From: Phallusia mammillata
Taxonomy: Eukaryota > Chordata > Ascidiacea > Phlebobranchia > Ascidiidae
NCBI GenBank assembly: GCA_003260075.1
Contig: QLIY01000614.1
Span: forward strand, 35,057-99,056
Direction: 5' to 3'
Length of the DNA stretch: 64,000 bases
Both the position numbers and the translations under genes were made by a program. The notes beneath the pieces were generated by a model. That model had not been told where the DNA came from and ran no database searches. It saw only the letters and a list, made by a program, of their open reading frames with translations. Shown here one piece after another: positions 36,595-47,700 of this stretch (within the stretch, counting starts at the first letter, position 1; each line of letters starts with the position of its first letter).

Positions 36595-39500
36595 ATGTCT
36601 TCTAAAGGTGTATTACTTCGACGCCCGCGACCACCCAAACCTTCAAACAGACCACTTTTGCCCCCCATCGCAAGTAATTGTTCCTCAAGGCTGCGTAAGT
36701 TTTATGTAAAATTTGTATGTTTCGAAATCAAGTATCACCAATCCTTTCGGATCAATTTTTACAATACTTTATTTTTTGCCTAAAGATACTTTATGTATTC
36801 AGATGAAAACGTTGTTTTTTTGGTATAAAGCTATTTCTATCTGGGAATAAAATGCTTATTTACAAAATTCAGGTAACAGGAAACATGTATATCTGTAGAC
36901 AATTTGCTGCCCATGTACACAATTTCATTTTGTCATCTAACGAATACATTTTCATGTTAGATGCTTCACCTGAGCTGCAAATGATTCCAAGCTCGCAACT
37001 GCAAGATGGAATGCAATCACCAGTTCCTACTATGCAGTCAGACTTCCTACCAGTTGCAAAATCTAATCATCAACCCAAATATCAAGCCAAGCAGATGATT
37101 ACCTACCCAATGAACTCTGATGATTTCAGTAAATATATTGAGTGAACAATTAAATGGCTTTCATATTACTTACTTTGGAAAAAAAATAAGTTTGCATTTT
37201 TCTTGCACAGTTAAGTTTTTAACAATAAGACAAGACAAACATTTCCTAACACTAAATGTATTAAAAAAAATGTCAGATAGCTTCTATACAAAGTCAGGTC
37301 ATTTGGCGTTGTATTTGCGATTTGTTAACTGAGTGTTGTTTTTCCAGCCAACCCACTAATTTATTGGCCCTACTGGTATTCTTTATATTGAATAGAATAT
37401 AAAAACACCATGTTACGATATGTAAACAAACAGCATATACATATTTGAGATAGATTTTACAGCAGTGGTAAAACAATAAATGTGTTTGTTTTTTGCCGAA
37501 AGTTTCATAATGGACCAGGGAATTAAAATTAATCATTACCTGTGTAAAAACAGCAACCAATTTCACTGATGCATTCAAATTTGCCCTTATTTGATTATAG
37601 TTGATCCTGTGCCAATAAAGAAAAACTTAATTGTGCCTTACAAACCAAGAGGGCCTGATCCCTTTCCTGTGCGAGAACCAAAGCGTCCATCAGAAGTTTT
37701 GCGTGAATATATTCTCCCAGATGATTCTTTGTATTACCAAGAACCAGATTTCAGGCAAAAAAATATTCTGCTTTTTATTTAGATTAAATCAAAACATTAC
37801 AATGTTTTTTTCCTCATTTTTAGACTAGATGATTTTTTGCAGCATAATCACCAAGCTATTGCACCACGACCCATGATTCGAAAAGCTATACTCTCCAAAG
37901 CAAACTATGTAAAACTAACAAAGTAAGTTTAGCAAAAAATACTTTATCAATCAGTTGGAAACAGTTTTGTACTTTTGTAGATTATTGCAAGTAAGCAAAG
38001 CAAAAGATTCTGATGGACCAGTTTCAGTTTCAAAAGTTAACCTAGCTGAACAATCTGAAATTGAACCCAAACAAAAGCGTGTCCCAAGGAGACAGGTGCT
38101 CCTAGGTAATAATATCACAAGACTAAAACAATTTTTGAAAAACTTATTAAAGGGTGCCTATTTGAGACATAATGGATGTAGGTGAAATAAGACAAAAATA
38201 TTGTTTTAGAAATGAAGAAAGTGATACAAGAACGTTTGGAGGAGCTCGGTTTGACTTCTCCAAGTCGTCTTGGAACCAGTGACCAACTAGAAGACGTATT
38301 AGATGAAATACATGAAATGGGAGGTAATAGATATTACACAATACCAAAACTTAACATCAGTTTAAAAATATATAATTATGCTCAGACTCTGAAGGAATTG
38401 GGGTAAAGTCACAAATGTGCATTTTCACAAAAGCAACAGAGAAAATTTTCCAAGGAGCAAAACGCTCTGGGTCACCATTCGAAGATGAGCCCTCAGATTC
38501 CATTATAACTCCAGCAGAACTAGCAATACTAAATTGCCTTATGGAAGGTGGATTTGTTCTAAGTTTGAAGGTGGGTATGATTTTACATTTTAACTAGTAT
38601 TAAACTGTCTGTGGCATTTAATAGTGATGCACCGAACCTGCCTAAAAAGGTTCAGGCCGAAACCGAATATTCGGCCTTGAGGCCAAATCTAAAATCATGT
38701 TCTTATAGATGATTTCAGCTTAACCTTGTGTTGTTGATGCAAGTGAACTCAATTATGACAAACCAAAATCACATTTACAATGCAGAAGCTTTACTAAACT
38801 TGTAATATTTTGCAGACAGCGTGGCTCGTATTTTATATATACAACAAATAGTTAGTTTATGATGTTTCGCATTGGCGAAAATAAAAATTTAGGTAATAAT
38901 TCCATGCAATCAAAAAGTTTGGTTTTGGCCTGATTTTTTAAAAAGTTCGGGCCGAAACTGAAACATCGGAAAACAGATTATTCGGTCAAAATGTTTTGGC
39001 CAACCAAAACTTCGGTGCATCACTAGTTTTTACCAGGGCTGGGGAGAAATTTAAAAAAATCACAAGTCATTTATGATTTTTGTTCAGTTTTATTTACCAC
39101 TATTATTATAGACCAATGTTATGAACTTTTATGCCCATCAGCATGTCAAAAAATAACAGTAAATCAAGCATGTTTGAGAGGGAACATTTTCTTTTCCTAT
39201 TGACAATCAGAAGGCCTTTAAAATTTTTACTAACTTCAAGCCCTGGTTTTTACCACATTATTTTAATTGAAACAGTATTTATAACTACTACACTTCATGA
39301 ATTTGTTTTTTTAAAGAATTCAACTGGTAGTTTTACAATTTATGCACAATGCTCTGTGTTATAGGCTCACTTTATATCCAGTCTCCCAGACTTGCATCCC
39401 CTCGCACACTCTTTGGTTTATCTCAATTTGTCTTTCAATGAATTTTCGGATTTTCCACAAGAGATCTTGTTCTGTAGAGATCTGCATGTTTTAAAGTTAC

Positions 39501-40886
39501 GAGACAATCCACTACGTGACATTCCAGCTGACATAAGCAGGTACTGTTGGTACAATATTTTTAATCGTTGTGTTTTTGTTGACAGATATATAGTAATAAA
39601 TTACATTGCGTCATTAATTTTCAGAGCTAAAGACAAGAAATACAGTTTAAACATTCCATGCATTCTATTAGCAAAGTTTTAATTCTGACCAGTTAACTTT
39701 GTATTTATCAATCTTTTTTGAAAAATATTAAAATTATGAATATTTTAAACGAATGTCCAAGTTGAAACGTTTGTTCTTGTTACAAAGGTATCTACTACTT
39801 TTTGCATTTAAACTAATTTGAGTGACTAAAGAAATTGTTTTTTGTTTGTCCAGACTTCACAGACTAAGAACCTTGATCCTCTCCTTCTGTTGTTTATCTG
39901 CTTTACCAATATCGTTGTTTTCATTAAAGAGTTTGGAGTTTTTAGATTTGTCTTACAATAAGTTGACATTTTTACCAAATGAAATTCAAAAGTTGGAAAA
40001 TTTAAGGCAAGTTTTTTTTTCACATTTTTTTTTGCACAAAACGGGAATGTATTGAAAGTTTACATAAATGGTTGAACATGTTGGTAGGGATATGTAAAGC
40101 AATCTTCATCTTACACAGGTTTCTTAATGTTGAGGGAAATGAACTACCAGGTTTACCATGTGGTCTTCTGCGATTAAACCTGTTTCGAATGAGATTTCGA
40201 AACAACTTTATGAGTCCCCTGTTTTGGAGAGAAAATTCCAAGAATGACCCACAACGCCTATCTGATCTGTGTTGCTTGTCACTTCAACGTAACTACATTC
40301 AAGATGTGCCTGAAAACTATGGACAATTTCCTGAAAAAGTCATTGTTACCCTGCAAAAGTAGGTGTTTTAACACACAACTTTAAGAGGCCAATTTTCCTT
40401 TTCAGCAAGTCGACAATAAATATCTAAACAAACTCTTTGCTTGTCCTACGAATCTAGCTACCTTTTTGGAGTTAAGGAAATTTGACCATAATGGAGTACT
40501 TAAACTGTAGTTCCATTTTCATACAAATCCAGTACATTTTCCATGAGTTCTAACAGTGTTATTGTTGGTTTAAAAATCAGTTCTTGTCTAAACATTACTA
40601 TGGTCAACAATTTCTGACATCACAACATAAAAAAATGTTTTTTTCTTCTTCCAGTTTCACATATTGTGATTGCTGTGGTCAGGAGATGTATGGACCTGGA
40701 CTAAGAATCATTCGTCCATGCAGTGAAATCTGGGGCATAAAGCGGATGCCATTCATATTCCAAGCCTGTTCACCACTTTGTTACAGTCAGTTCATCCAAA
40801 GCACTGGCCCAAAAATATCTGAGTTGATTTATGGAACATCAAGTAACACCGAAACTGACCGTGCACAAACCCCTGCATCAATTTAG
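36595..40886 (+). CDS. LRRC63: Leucine-rich repeat protein, LRRC63-like
   Basis: Exons 36595-36694, 36961-37128, 37601-37754, 37824-37922, 37981-38105, 38210-38323, 38434-38570, 39365-39540, 39854-40006, 40119-40358 and 40655-40886, about 565 residues. The N-terminus is Pro/Arg-rich (LLRRPRPPKP). From about 300 come LRRs: LVYLNLSFNEFSDFP, LHVLKLRDNPLRDIP, LEFLDLSYNKLTFLP and LRFLNVEGNELPGLP. The C-terminus has a Cys cluster (YCDCCGQEMYGPG) that suggests metal binding. LRRs imply protein binding; the function is not known to me. Introns after 37754 and 40006 start with GC rather than GT (CAG/GCAAAA and AAG/GCAAGT). A hAT MITE sits in the intron before 39365. The family name rests on the LRR plus Cys-tail layout and is less certain than the gene model. 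Confidence 0.8.
38632..39025. mobile_element. hAT MITE, GATGCACCGAA family
   Basis: The ends TAGTGATGCACCGAA and TTCGGTGCATCACTA are perfect 15-bp inverted repeats. The interior repeats GGCCGAAACCGAATATTCGG-like and GGCCGAAACTGAAAC motifs. The target duplication is uncertain. A related copy lies at 50719-51055. Confidence 0.8.
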
Positions 40887-41034
40887 TGGTGTTATCCATT
40901 TTGTCAATTGATCATTATATAATTTCTACATCCTTATGTAAGATTTTACCTGCATTCTTTATACACTTTGTTTGCAATTGCAACACTGTGAACACATCCT
41001 ATCTTCAAAAATTAATGTATTGAGGTGTTATATA

Positions 41035-41055
41035 TTTATTTCGTCACTGAATAAA
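41035..41055. promoter_or_regulatory. Poly(A) signals of two convergent genes
   Basis: On + AATAAA is at 41050-41055, 164 bp after the LRR-gene stop. On - AATAAA is at 41040-41035, 149 bp after the stop of the minus-strand gene. If both are used, the two mRNAs overlap by a few tens of bases. Confidence 0.5.
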
Positions 41056-41188
41056 TATTTCTTATACTTTGCAAAGAACATAAAGAAAGATTGAAAAAAG
41101 GAATGCATAAATTTGCACAGTGAAATATGTCCCACTAGGCACTACCATGATTCATAAAATATCATACACATAAAACAAAGACAATGTT

Positions 41189-42061
41189 CTATAACCTGTC
41201 AATGACAAATTGCACACAATCTGCACCCAATTGAAGAATGGAATCAGAAGACATGATCAGTGGCCATGGTAGCCATATTTTCCAAATTTTAAAACGAAAA
41301 AAGTGTGTGACAAATCCTTGGGCTGGCAGTTTTATTAAAGTAGATTTAAGTACAGTGCGAACACATGAAGACTGAAGGTTAGAGCATGATTGGCATTGAG
41401 GATAAAGTACTCCTTTGGCTTTGCCTTTACCCTTTGCATAGGCTAGTGCCATGGGCGGGGAATGATCAGCATAATACAGAGCTCTTGTTTTAAACATTTC
41501 AGGATTTAATTTTGCCAAAGTAATCTTGTACACACTATAAAATGGTGAATAAATTTTACCGCATGTATGGCAGCCATGCGATCTACCAATGTACTGAATT
41601 TGGCATTTCTGAGATTTTGTTACCTTTACATCATAGTCTACAAGCTCAATAAACTTGTTTGCGAATGCTCCTGGTTTTAAAACATGACTTGGAAGAGTTC
41701 TTGAAAAACTTTTTGAGAACATGTAATACTGAGTTAGTGACAATAATGTGAATGTAACTGCATCCTGATTTGTCAAGCTTACCATAGGAAAAACACCAAG
41801 AAATGCATCATGAACAGTGGAAACCATAAAGCAAGATAAAAGAGCACTTGTTCCAACGGACAAAAGGCCACAAACTGGTGAAAGTTTACTGTGTGCTGCA
41901 ACTTTCAAAGGCTTCCAAAGCACGTGTTGAAAAATGCCCAATGTCGCTGGAAATGTGATCATTCCGCATGCAGCTGCAATTATGTTTTCTTTTGAAATCA
42001 GGCGCCGGTAATATGTATCTTCACATGTAGAAAATAAGTTTGGTGAGCCCGTAACCCTCAT
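41189..42061 (-). CDS. Single-exon membrane protein with Cys/His motifs, function unknown
   Basis: An uninterrupted 290-codon ORF, exceptional in this intron-rich window. The N-terminal half has three hydrophobic stretches (around IIAAACGMITFPATLGIF, the GLLSVGTSALLSCFMV region and FTLLSLTQYYMF), so it is probably a multi-pass membrane protein. The second half has RSHGCHTCG, ADHSPPMALAYAKGKGKAKG and LYPQCQSCSNLQ: two CxxC-like pairs plus His that could bind a metal. I do not recognise the family with confidence. The start follows a region without upstream exon signals and is the first ATG of the frame. It is tail to tail with the LRRC63-like gene. A processed (retro) origin would also explain the missing introns, but no poly(A) tract or target duplication is visible. 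Confidence 0.75.
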   Translation of the reverse strand: MRVTGSPNLFSTCEDTYYRRLISKENIIAAACGMITFPATLGIFQHVLWKPLKVAAHSKLSPVCGLLSVGTSALLSCFMVSTVHDAFLGVFPMVSLTNQDAVTFTLLSLTQYYMFSKSFSRTLPSHVLKPGAFANKFIELVDYDVKVTKSQKCQIQYIGRSHGCHTCGKIYSPFYSVYKITLAKLNPEMFKTRALYYADHSPPMALAYAKGKGKAKGVLYPQCQSCSNLQSSCVRTVLKSTLIKLPAQGFVTHFFRFKIWKIWLPWPLIMSSDSILQLGADCVQFVIDRL

Positions 42062-42667
42062 TACTTTTGAATTCTAAGCATCAATTTGCTCATCAAGTAA
42101 AAAATGAATAAGCTTTTCTATTAAACAAAGAAAGGTGCAATTAGTGCAAAAGTTTTAAAAAGAATTTAGCTTCCGCGTTTGCAAAGTTTACAAACAATCA
42201 CGCTCTAATGCACAGTCACGCTTAACTAACATTGTGATAATTTTTGGGCACAACTACCCTGTGTTTGTTTCGTATATTTCTTGTTGTTACATAAAAATAG
42301 AAACATATATGTAAGGTGTTTATAAATCCTTGGTGCCCAGAATAGTTATACAATAGCATTAAATTCATTAAATAAATATTAAAAACTGTTTACATGGTTC
42401 ACTGGTCACGCCGGTGCGGACGCGATTAGCCGATCAAGTCACGTGGTTAAATTGTCTGCCAATTGCGTATTCGAGCAGCGGGAAACCCGTCTGGAAATCG
42501 AGACAAAAGATCACATTTACTAAGAAGTTGATAAACATTGCAGGTAACTGTAATGTGTTGCTATGAGTAAACCGCATGGTGTGGGTGTTCTTTAACTTTT
42601 TTGGCTTCTTTGACCACAAGTAGCATAAACTGCTTTGCACTAGTACAGTAGTCACACCTTTCATAAG
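42062..42667. promoter_or_regulatory. Divergent promoter region
   Basis: 606 bp between the minus-strand single-exon gene and the start of the small plus-strand gene. It contains a CACGTG E-box (near 42441) and ends in AAGATGGCGCC, a YY1-type initiator motif, at 42666-42676. The 86-residue minus ORF inside it has no support as a gene. Confidence 0.4.
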
Positions 42668-44327
42668 ATGGCGCCAACCAGAACGAAAATCCATGTCATG
42701 TCCTTTGGAATTCGGAACCAGTGACTGTTATTCTACAAGTACTATTTGTTTAATCGATAACAAGGGTTTAAAATCATTGCAATATAACAATTTGACAATT
42801 TAAATCAGCAATGTGTTTACTACTTCCATAGTTTACCCTCATTTTACAAGAATGTGAAAAAATACTTTGTAATTCAACTGCCTAGTAAACCTAAAGCTGC
42901 CTAATAACTAAATGTGTATTATTTGCAATGCTTTGCTGTCTTAGTCATACTTCATACAAAACAAAACTTATAGGGATTAGTTTTCAATCATGCTAATTTC
43001 GTTGTTTAGTTCAGTGGCTCTCAACCTTTTAAGGACCATGCCCCCATAAAAGTATATTTTAGGCCTTGTGGCCCCCTTTAAATAACAATGTAAGATCTGT
43101 GGCTTCCTGCGAAAAATGTAAATGGCAAACTTGTGTTGAAATTCGGTATTAGTTTTGGCTTTAATCAAATCGAAAAGAGTAACAACAAACTGTGATGCTG
43201 ACAAACCTCAATATGGATAGCACACTCTCAATTCTGCACATTATAAAACAAAATGACTCACTGATTTTTAGTGGGTGTTTCCCAGGTTGAGAACCACTGG
43301 TCTAGTTCATAGACTGTTGCCAGTGTAATGCTGTTGTTTTTTGTTTAATTGTTTGTTTAGGTGGGAACACTAAGGTTGTGTGTGTGTGATGGTAAAAGTC
43401 CAACTTTTCTGATAGTGCTTTTTGTAATTGTAATGGTGATTATTTTAGCTTTTTGTGGGGAATTGATAGCTTTAAAATTTAGTTCTTGTGTTGACCCAAA
43501 TATTATGTGTAAATTAAAAGCCTAACTGTGGTGACCAAACTTTTGGTAAGTACAAACTAAGTAAACTACACACTTTAATGTCAACAAGTTGCAGTAAAAG
43601 TGTCACAAGTCAGTGAGGCATACTGTCACAATCTAAAAGTAACATTTACAATTGTGTTTAATCACCCTTTTGCTACCATGTTGACCATGTTAGGCTGAAG
43701 TTTACATTTTCCTGTGTTTTAATCTTGTTTGACATTCAGCTGCCAATTCTAGTTGTCATATGAAACTAGTGTTTCAATATATTTGTTTGTTATTTCTTAC
43801 AGAAAACCTCGTATGATAATACTCTTGCTTTATTGCATGTTGGCTTGCTTTGACAACATGCAGGGTTGAACCAGAAAAAACATTGAAGGGAGGAATTAAT
43901 ACTATCTCACACTCTAAATCTGGTGCCATGCTTTTTGTGTCCCACGGTATGTCAGTTTTTTTGCTTAAAGTATACCACCTTCAGGTTGTGCTTTAAATTT
44001 AAAACCTACAGGTGTGTTAAAGGGGTAAATAAAATTGAAAACTGTCTTGGATACATTTGCTATCAATCTGTTCAACATTATCATGATATTCCGGGTGACA
44101 CATTTTAAGCTAACGCACCAAATGCTATCATTGTTGTCAAATGTTTCAGCAAATAGTTGTTTCCATTGTAGTACTGTAAAATAAACAAGAGAAATAAACT
44201 CAAGACAAATATGGAAGAATTATGTTGCAATTCATGATCATGGAACGTCCCAAGGAGGGAGAGGTGTAAGCGTCATGGTGATAAGCCACGGCAGACTGAT
44301 GAAGGCTGTTTTTACAGGTTTAGTTAA

Positions 44328-44417
<90 letters not shown>

Positions 44418-44731
44418 TTTAAACTGCTTGGAGGTAATGTACCTCTTAAACATACCATAAAATGATATTCTTTGTTGCACTTGACATTATGTGTTTACAA
44501 TGCTCAAAAATTGAAATACAGGAAAACTGAAAACCTAAAACACTTGCGGTTTGTACCTAAATGTTCTGATTTACAGGCAAACCTATATTACGTTTTGACT
44601 TGACGTCAGAGCAACCAGTAACCAAATTTTTCTTCTACCTGCACTTTGACGAAAATGTAATGCTTATTAGTGCTGCTAGAACAATCATTTTTTTAAACGT
44701 CATTTACGACAAGCAAAACATGCATTTGTAA
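42668..44731 (+). CDS. Probable small three-exon gene, function unknown
   Basis: Three exons fit by phase: 42668-42720 (ATGGCGCCAACC, in a YY1-type AAGATGGCGCC context), 43864-43946 and 44577-44731, giving 96 residues. The join reads FGIRNQ-VEPEKTLKGG and then MLFVSHG-KPILRFDLTSEQ, with CAG acceptors and GTATGT after exon 2. The exon 1 donor GTGACT is weak. Two independent phase matches and protein-like composition support it; I recognise no family. A GTAATG inside the last exon (after FDEN) could be a donor leading to further exons not seen. Intron 1 carries a hAT MITE and intron 2 the 87-C run. Confidence 0.45.
43012..43299. mobile_element. hAT MITE with 8-bp target duplication
   Basis: The ends CAGTGGCTCTCAACC and GGTTGAGAACCACTG are inverted repeats. 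The flanks GTTTAGTT (43004-43011) and GTCTAGTT (43300-43307) match at 7 of 8. 288 bp, no ORF of its own; same superfamily as the element at 8910. Confidence 0.85.
44330..44416. repeat. Homopolymer of 87 C
   Basis: Uninterrupted C run inside the intron between 43946 and 44577. The poly-Pro and poly-Gly ORFs on the two strands are composition artefacts. Confidence 0.95.
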
Positions 44732-47700
44732 AGCTACATGTTTTTTCAATACCATATCAACATTTGCGCTTTCCATTTTTACACAATGTTTTCACCGTAT
44801 TTTATAGTAGGTAACATCAAAACATGTTATGATCTATCTTGTTTACTGGGCTCTCATTGATTTTTTGTCAAATTTATTCGTATTTAATTTACTTACGGTG
44901 ATCATAGCCAGAGTGCCAGACAGACAAATTCATTTTACAAAATTGCCGCCACACCACGCTCCTTTTGTTGCTGAGCAACGATCAATTTTCTTTGTGTGCA
45001 AAAATGTTTCACAAACAGACAGTAATGATTCTGTGTTGTTTTTTACAACAAGCATACAAGTATTTGCTGTTGACACAGAAAATATTTTTGTCCTTGCATG
45101 TTCGTGACCTTAACACGAACTGCTACAACAAAGCTATAAGCGTGTATTACCCTGATATTAATTACATCCAATCACGCAAGATATTTGCATTGATTAGTAC
45201 AGGTCGGAACTCATATCTTATGGCATGTTTGTATACTCCGCGTTTAATGGCCTTGTTAATAGGTTTACGCTCATCAGACTTGTTATCTTCAAGTCCCTCG
45301 AGGAATGAAAAGGTTTTTTACTATCCCTCGAAACCAACTATTTCTGTTCTAATGTAAAACAGGTTCCGTGAACATGACAGGGGCGTCGAAAATTGAATGC
45401 ATCAGGCGTTAATGATAACCCCAAAAGGTTACGGTTAAAAGTTTTCGTGCCAAAAACTGCATCGACCTGCGGTAGATTTTCATAGCCAAACGCGAGACGT
45501 TGCATTAACGTTGGTTAAGGTCATTTTGTGGGCATGATAATCGATCAATTCCCGTTATTTTTTTACGCGAAATGTCCTTCGCCAAACACGCATTTTCCAG
45601 ATGAGCCAATGGCCATTGATTAAAATCGGCGGAACGGCGCCTTGGTCACTTGAATTATTTAATAACTACACAGCTACTCTGCAGCATTAAAGGGCTTCTG
45701 TGTTATTCGTCAATTTTTCATGCTCGGAAGGACGTTAAGCTGAAAATGAAGCAATTTTCTTATCTGACCTTTTCTATTTCCCACCGGTATTAAACTGAAT
45801 CTAAATAATTTTCGGCGACTTTTATCATGTATCGTTAAATGGATACATCTTTCGTCGGACCACTGAAAACATACTTTCGAGAAAGCCATTAACGGTATTT
45901 CGAACTCATTATATTTTATCAAAATTGTATTTACATTTTAATTTTCGTGGAAACAGATCGTTGCGCAGTTTTTCCAGAACGTCGGTATAGATTGTTATCG
46001 GTTGATTGCAGGCAAACGTAAATGTTCCTAAAGCCTTGCATTCACCTAACTTTGTGTATTTCTGGTTTTGCAAGTGATTGGGCAACGTGTTTAAAAAGTG
46101 AAAATGTAATGATTCAAACATTTTTAAAGATTATTGTTGTAAAAACTTTTTGAATGCGGCTCCTAATAAGTTTGACCATTCTTTTAGTTCGGTGTTGCAC
46201 AACCTTTTTCCGGACGAAATACGCTGTTCCCCAATGCCACCAGTGTAATATAACACATGTAACATCTTATACTGGTGTCTGATGGTCCTGATTGGTTTCT
46301 AACCGTATACATAGATTTGACTGAACGATTTGTCGAAAACTACCTATTAATGACCCCACCGACTATAAACTTACGTTTGTAATGCCAGTTGTTTAGTGAA
46401 CTATAAAATGAAATATAAAAAATTGTAATGTACATTTCCAGAGCCCGAAAATCCATTAGAATCTGTTAGGAAAGAGTTTAAATCAATGACCAACCAGTAT
46501 TGACATTTTAATGTCCATGTACACAGTTGAACAAATTTGTCTACTTGACTGTCATAGGTTGTACACCCGCCGTTACAAAACAGTTCAAAACTGTTCGTAT
46601 AGCTACTATAGCAGGTTTGGCGTAAAAATTACAGACAATTTTAAATTGTTTGTTGATAAATCCCCTTAAAGGTTGATGACTGTTCCGCCATTCAACTTGT
46701 AAGCTTTAACACAAAATCGCAGATTACACAATGACCTCGGTCCATGTTAGTTTGCGGCAAATGACAACATAAACCACTGAACCGCGTTTCTCCAAACAAC
46801 AACTCAATTACCAGTGCATGACGCAACCGTGACATTACAGACTCAGGTCATCAAGTTTCAAAAAATATTTTCAACGCTCGTCTTCTAATCCCAGACGGCG
46901 TGGATGTTTTGCAGAATTTACATAATCTAGCAGCAGCTTATACGTACGTTGTGTTTTTGCAAGATTTGAAAACAAGACGCGTGTCAATGCTGTGTATAGT
47001 CAATCTGCGTGTTGTCCGTTAACGTCGCAAATGACATTACATTGCATCTCCAGCGACATCGGCTTACATTCCTTGTACCAGGTGCGGCCAAATCGAATTG
47101 CCTTAAATGTATTAGTATCGGCTTGGCTGACATTTAGTGGACGCCTGATTGGATATTCCGGTAGGGTCCTTCGTTGAGGCCCAGCGCTAAGTAACCATGT
47201 CGCTACCGTTTTCTCATTCGAAACCGTTTTTGCTGTAAACGGATTTACCCATGCTTTCAAAGGACGTAACTGTCGTAACAAGGTTACATTGTGTACGGAT
47301 TGCATTTGGGCATAATTGCTTTTCTGACGTGTGTGTTGGTTTAATTTTACAGTATCGGTCAATTCTTTGATCAGACGCATATCGCGTTTAAGCCGTCAAT
47401 CGATTTGTTGTTGTTTTTTGTGCCAGGGAATTATACCCGTACAGCTAAATATCCCGTATACAGCTAATTATACCCGTACAGCGGCTTAATTTTGGGTGAC
47501 GTGATAGCTGCATGAATACTGACTTTCGAGTATATGTGTGTGGATCCCTACTTCCAATTTCTTTACAAAACTCTCTTTTTTGCAATAACGGACCTCCTAT
47601 AGAAACAGTTTGCCATCGGGTGAAACACTAGAAGCAATCTGAAAAATATAAATTGGTAACAAAAAAGATATCTAAACCAGTTTTGTTGTTATTCATAAAT

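Noticed and set aside
42434..42694. 86-residue minus-strand ORF beginning MDFRSGWRHL
   Set aside because: It lies in a promoter region antisense to a better-supported exon and has no splice or homology support.
44238..44480. Poly-Gly and poly-Pro ORFs
   Set aside because: Produced entirely by the 87-C run.
44965..45357. 130-residue ORF on the plus strand
   Set aside because: Composition looks like random AT-rich DNA (many Cys, Tyr, Leu), with no family and no supporting exon signals.
47000..47380. 126-residue ORF on the minus strand
   Set aside because: No recognisable motif, no splice borders, and it lies in a locally GC-richer stretch where long frames arise by chance.
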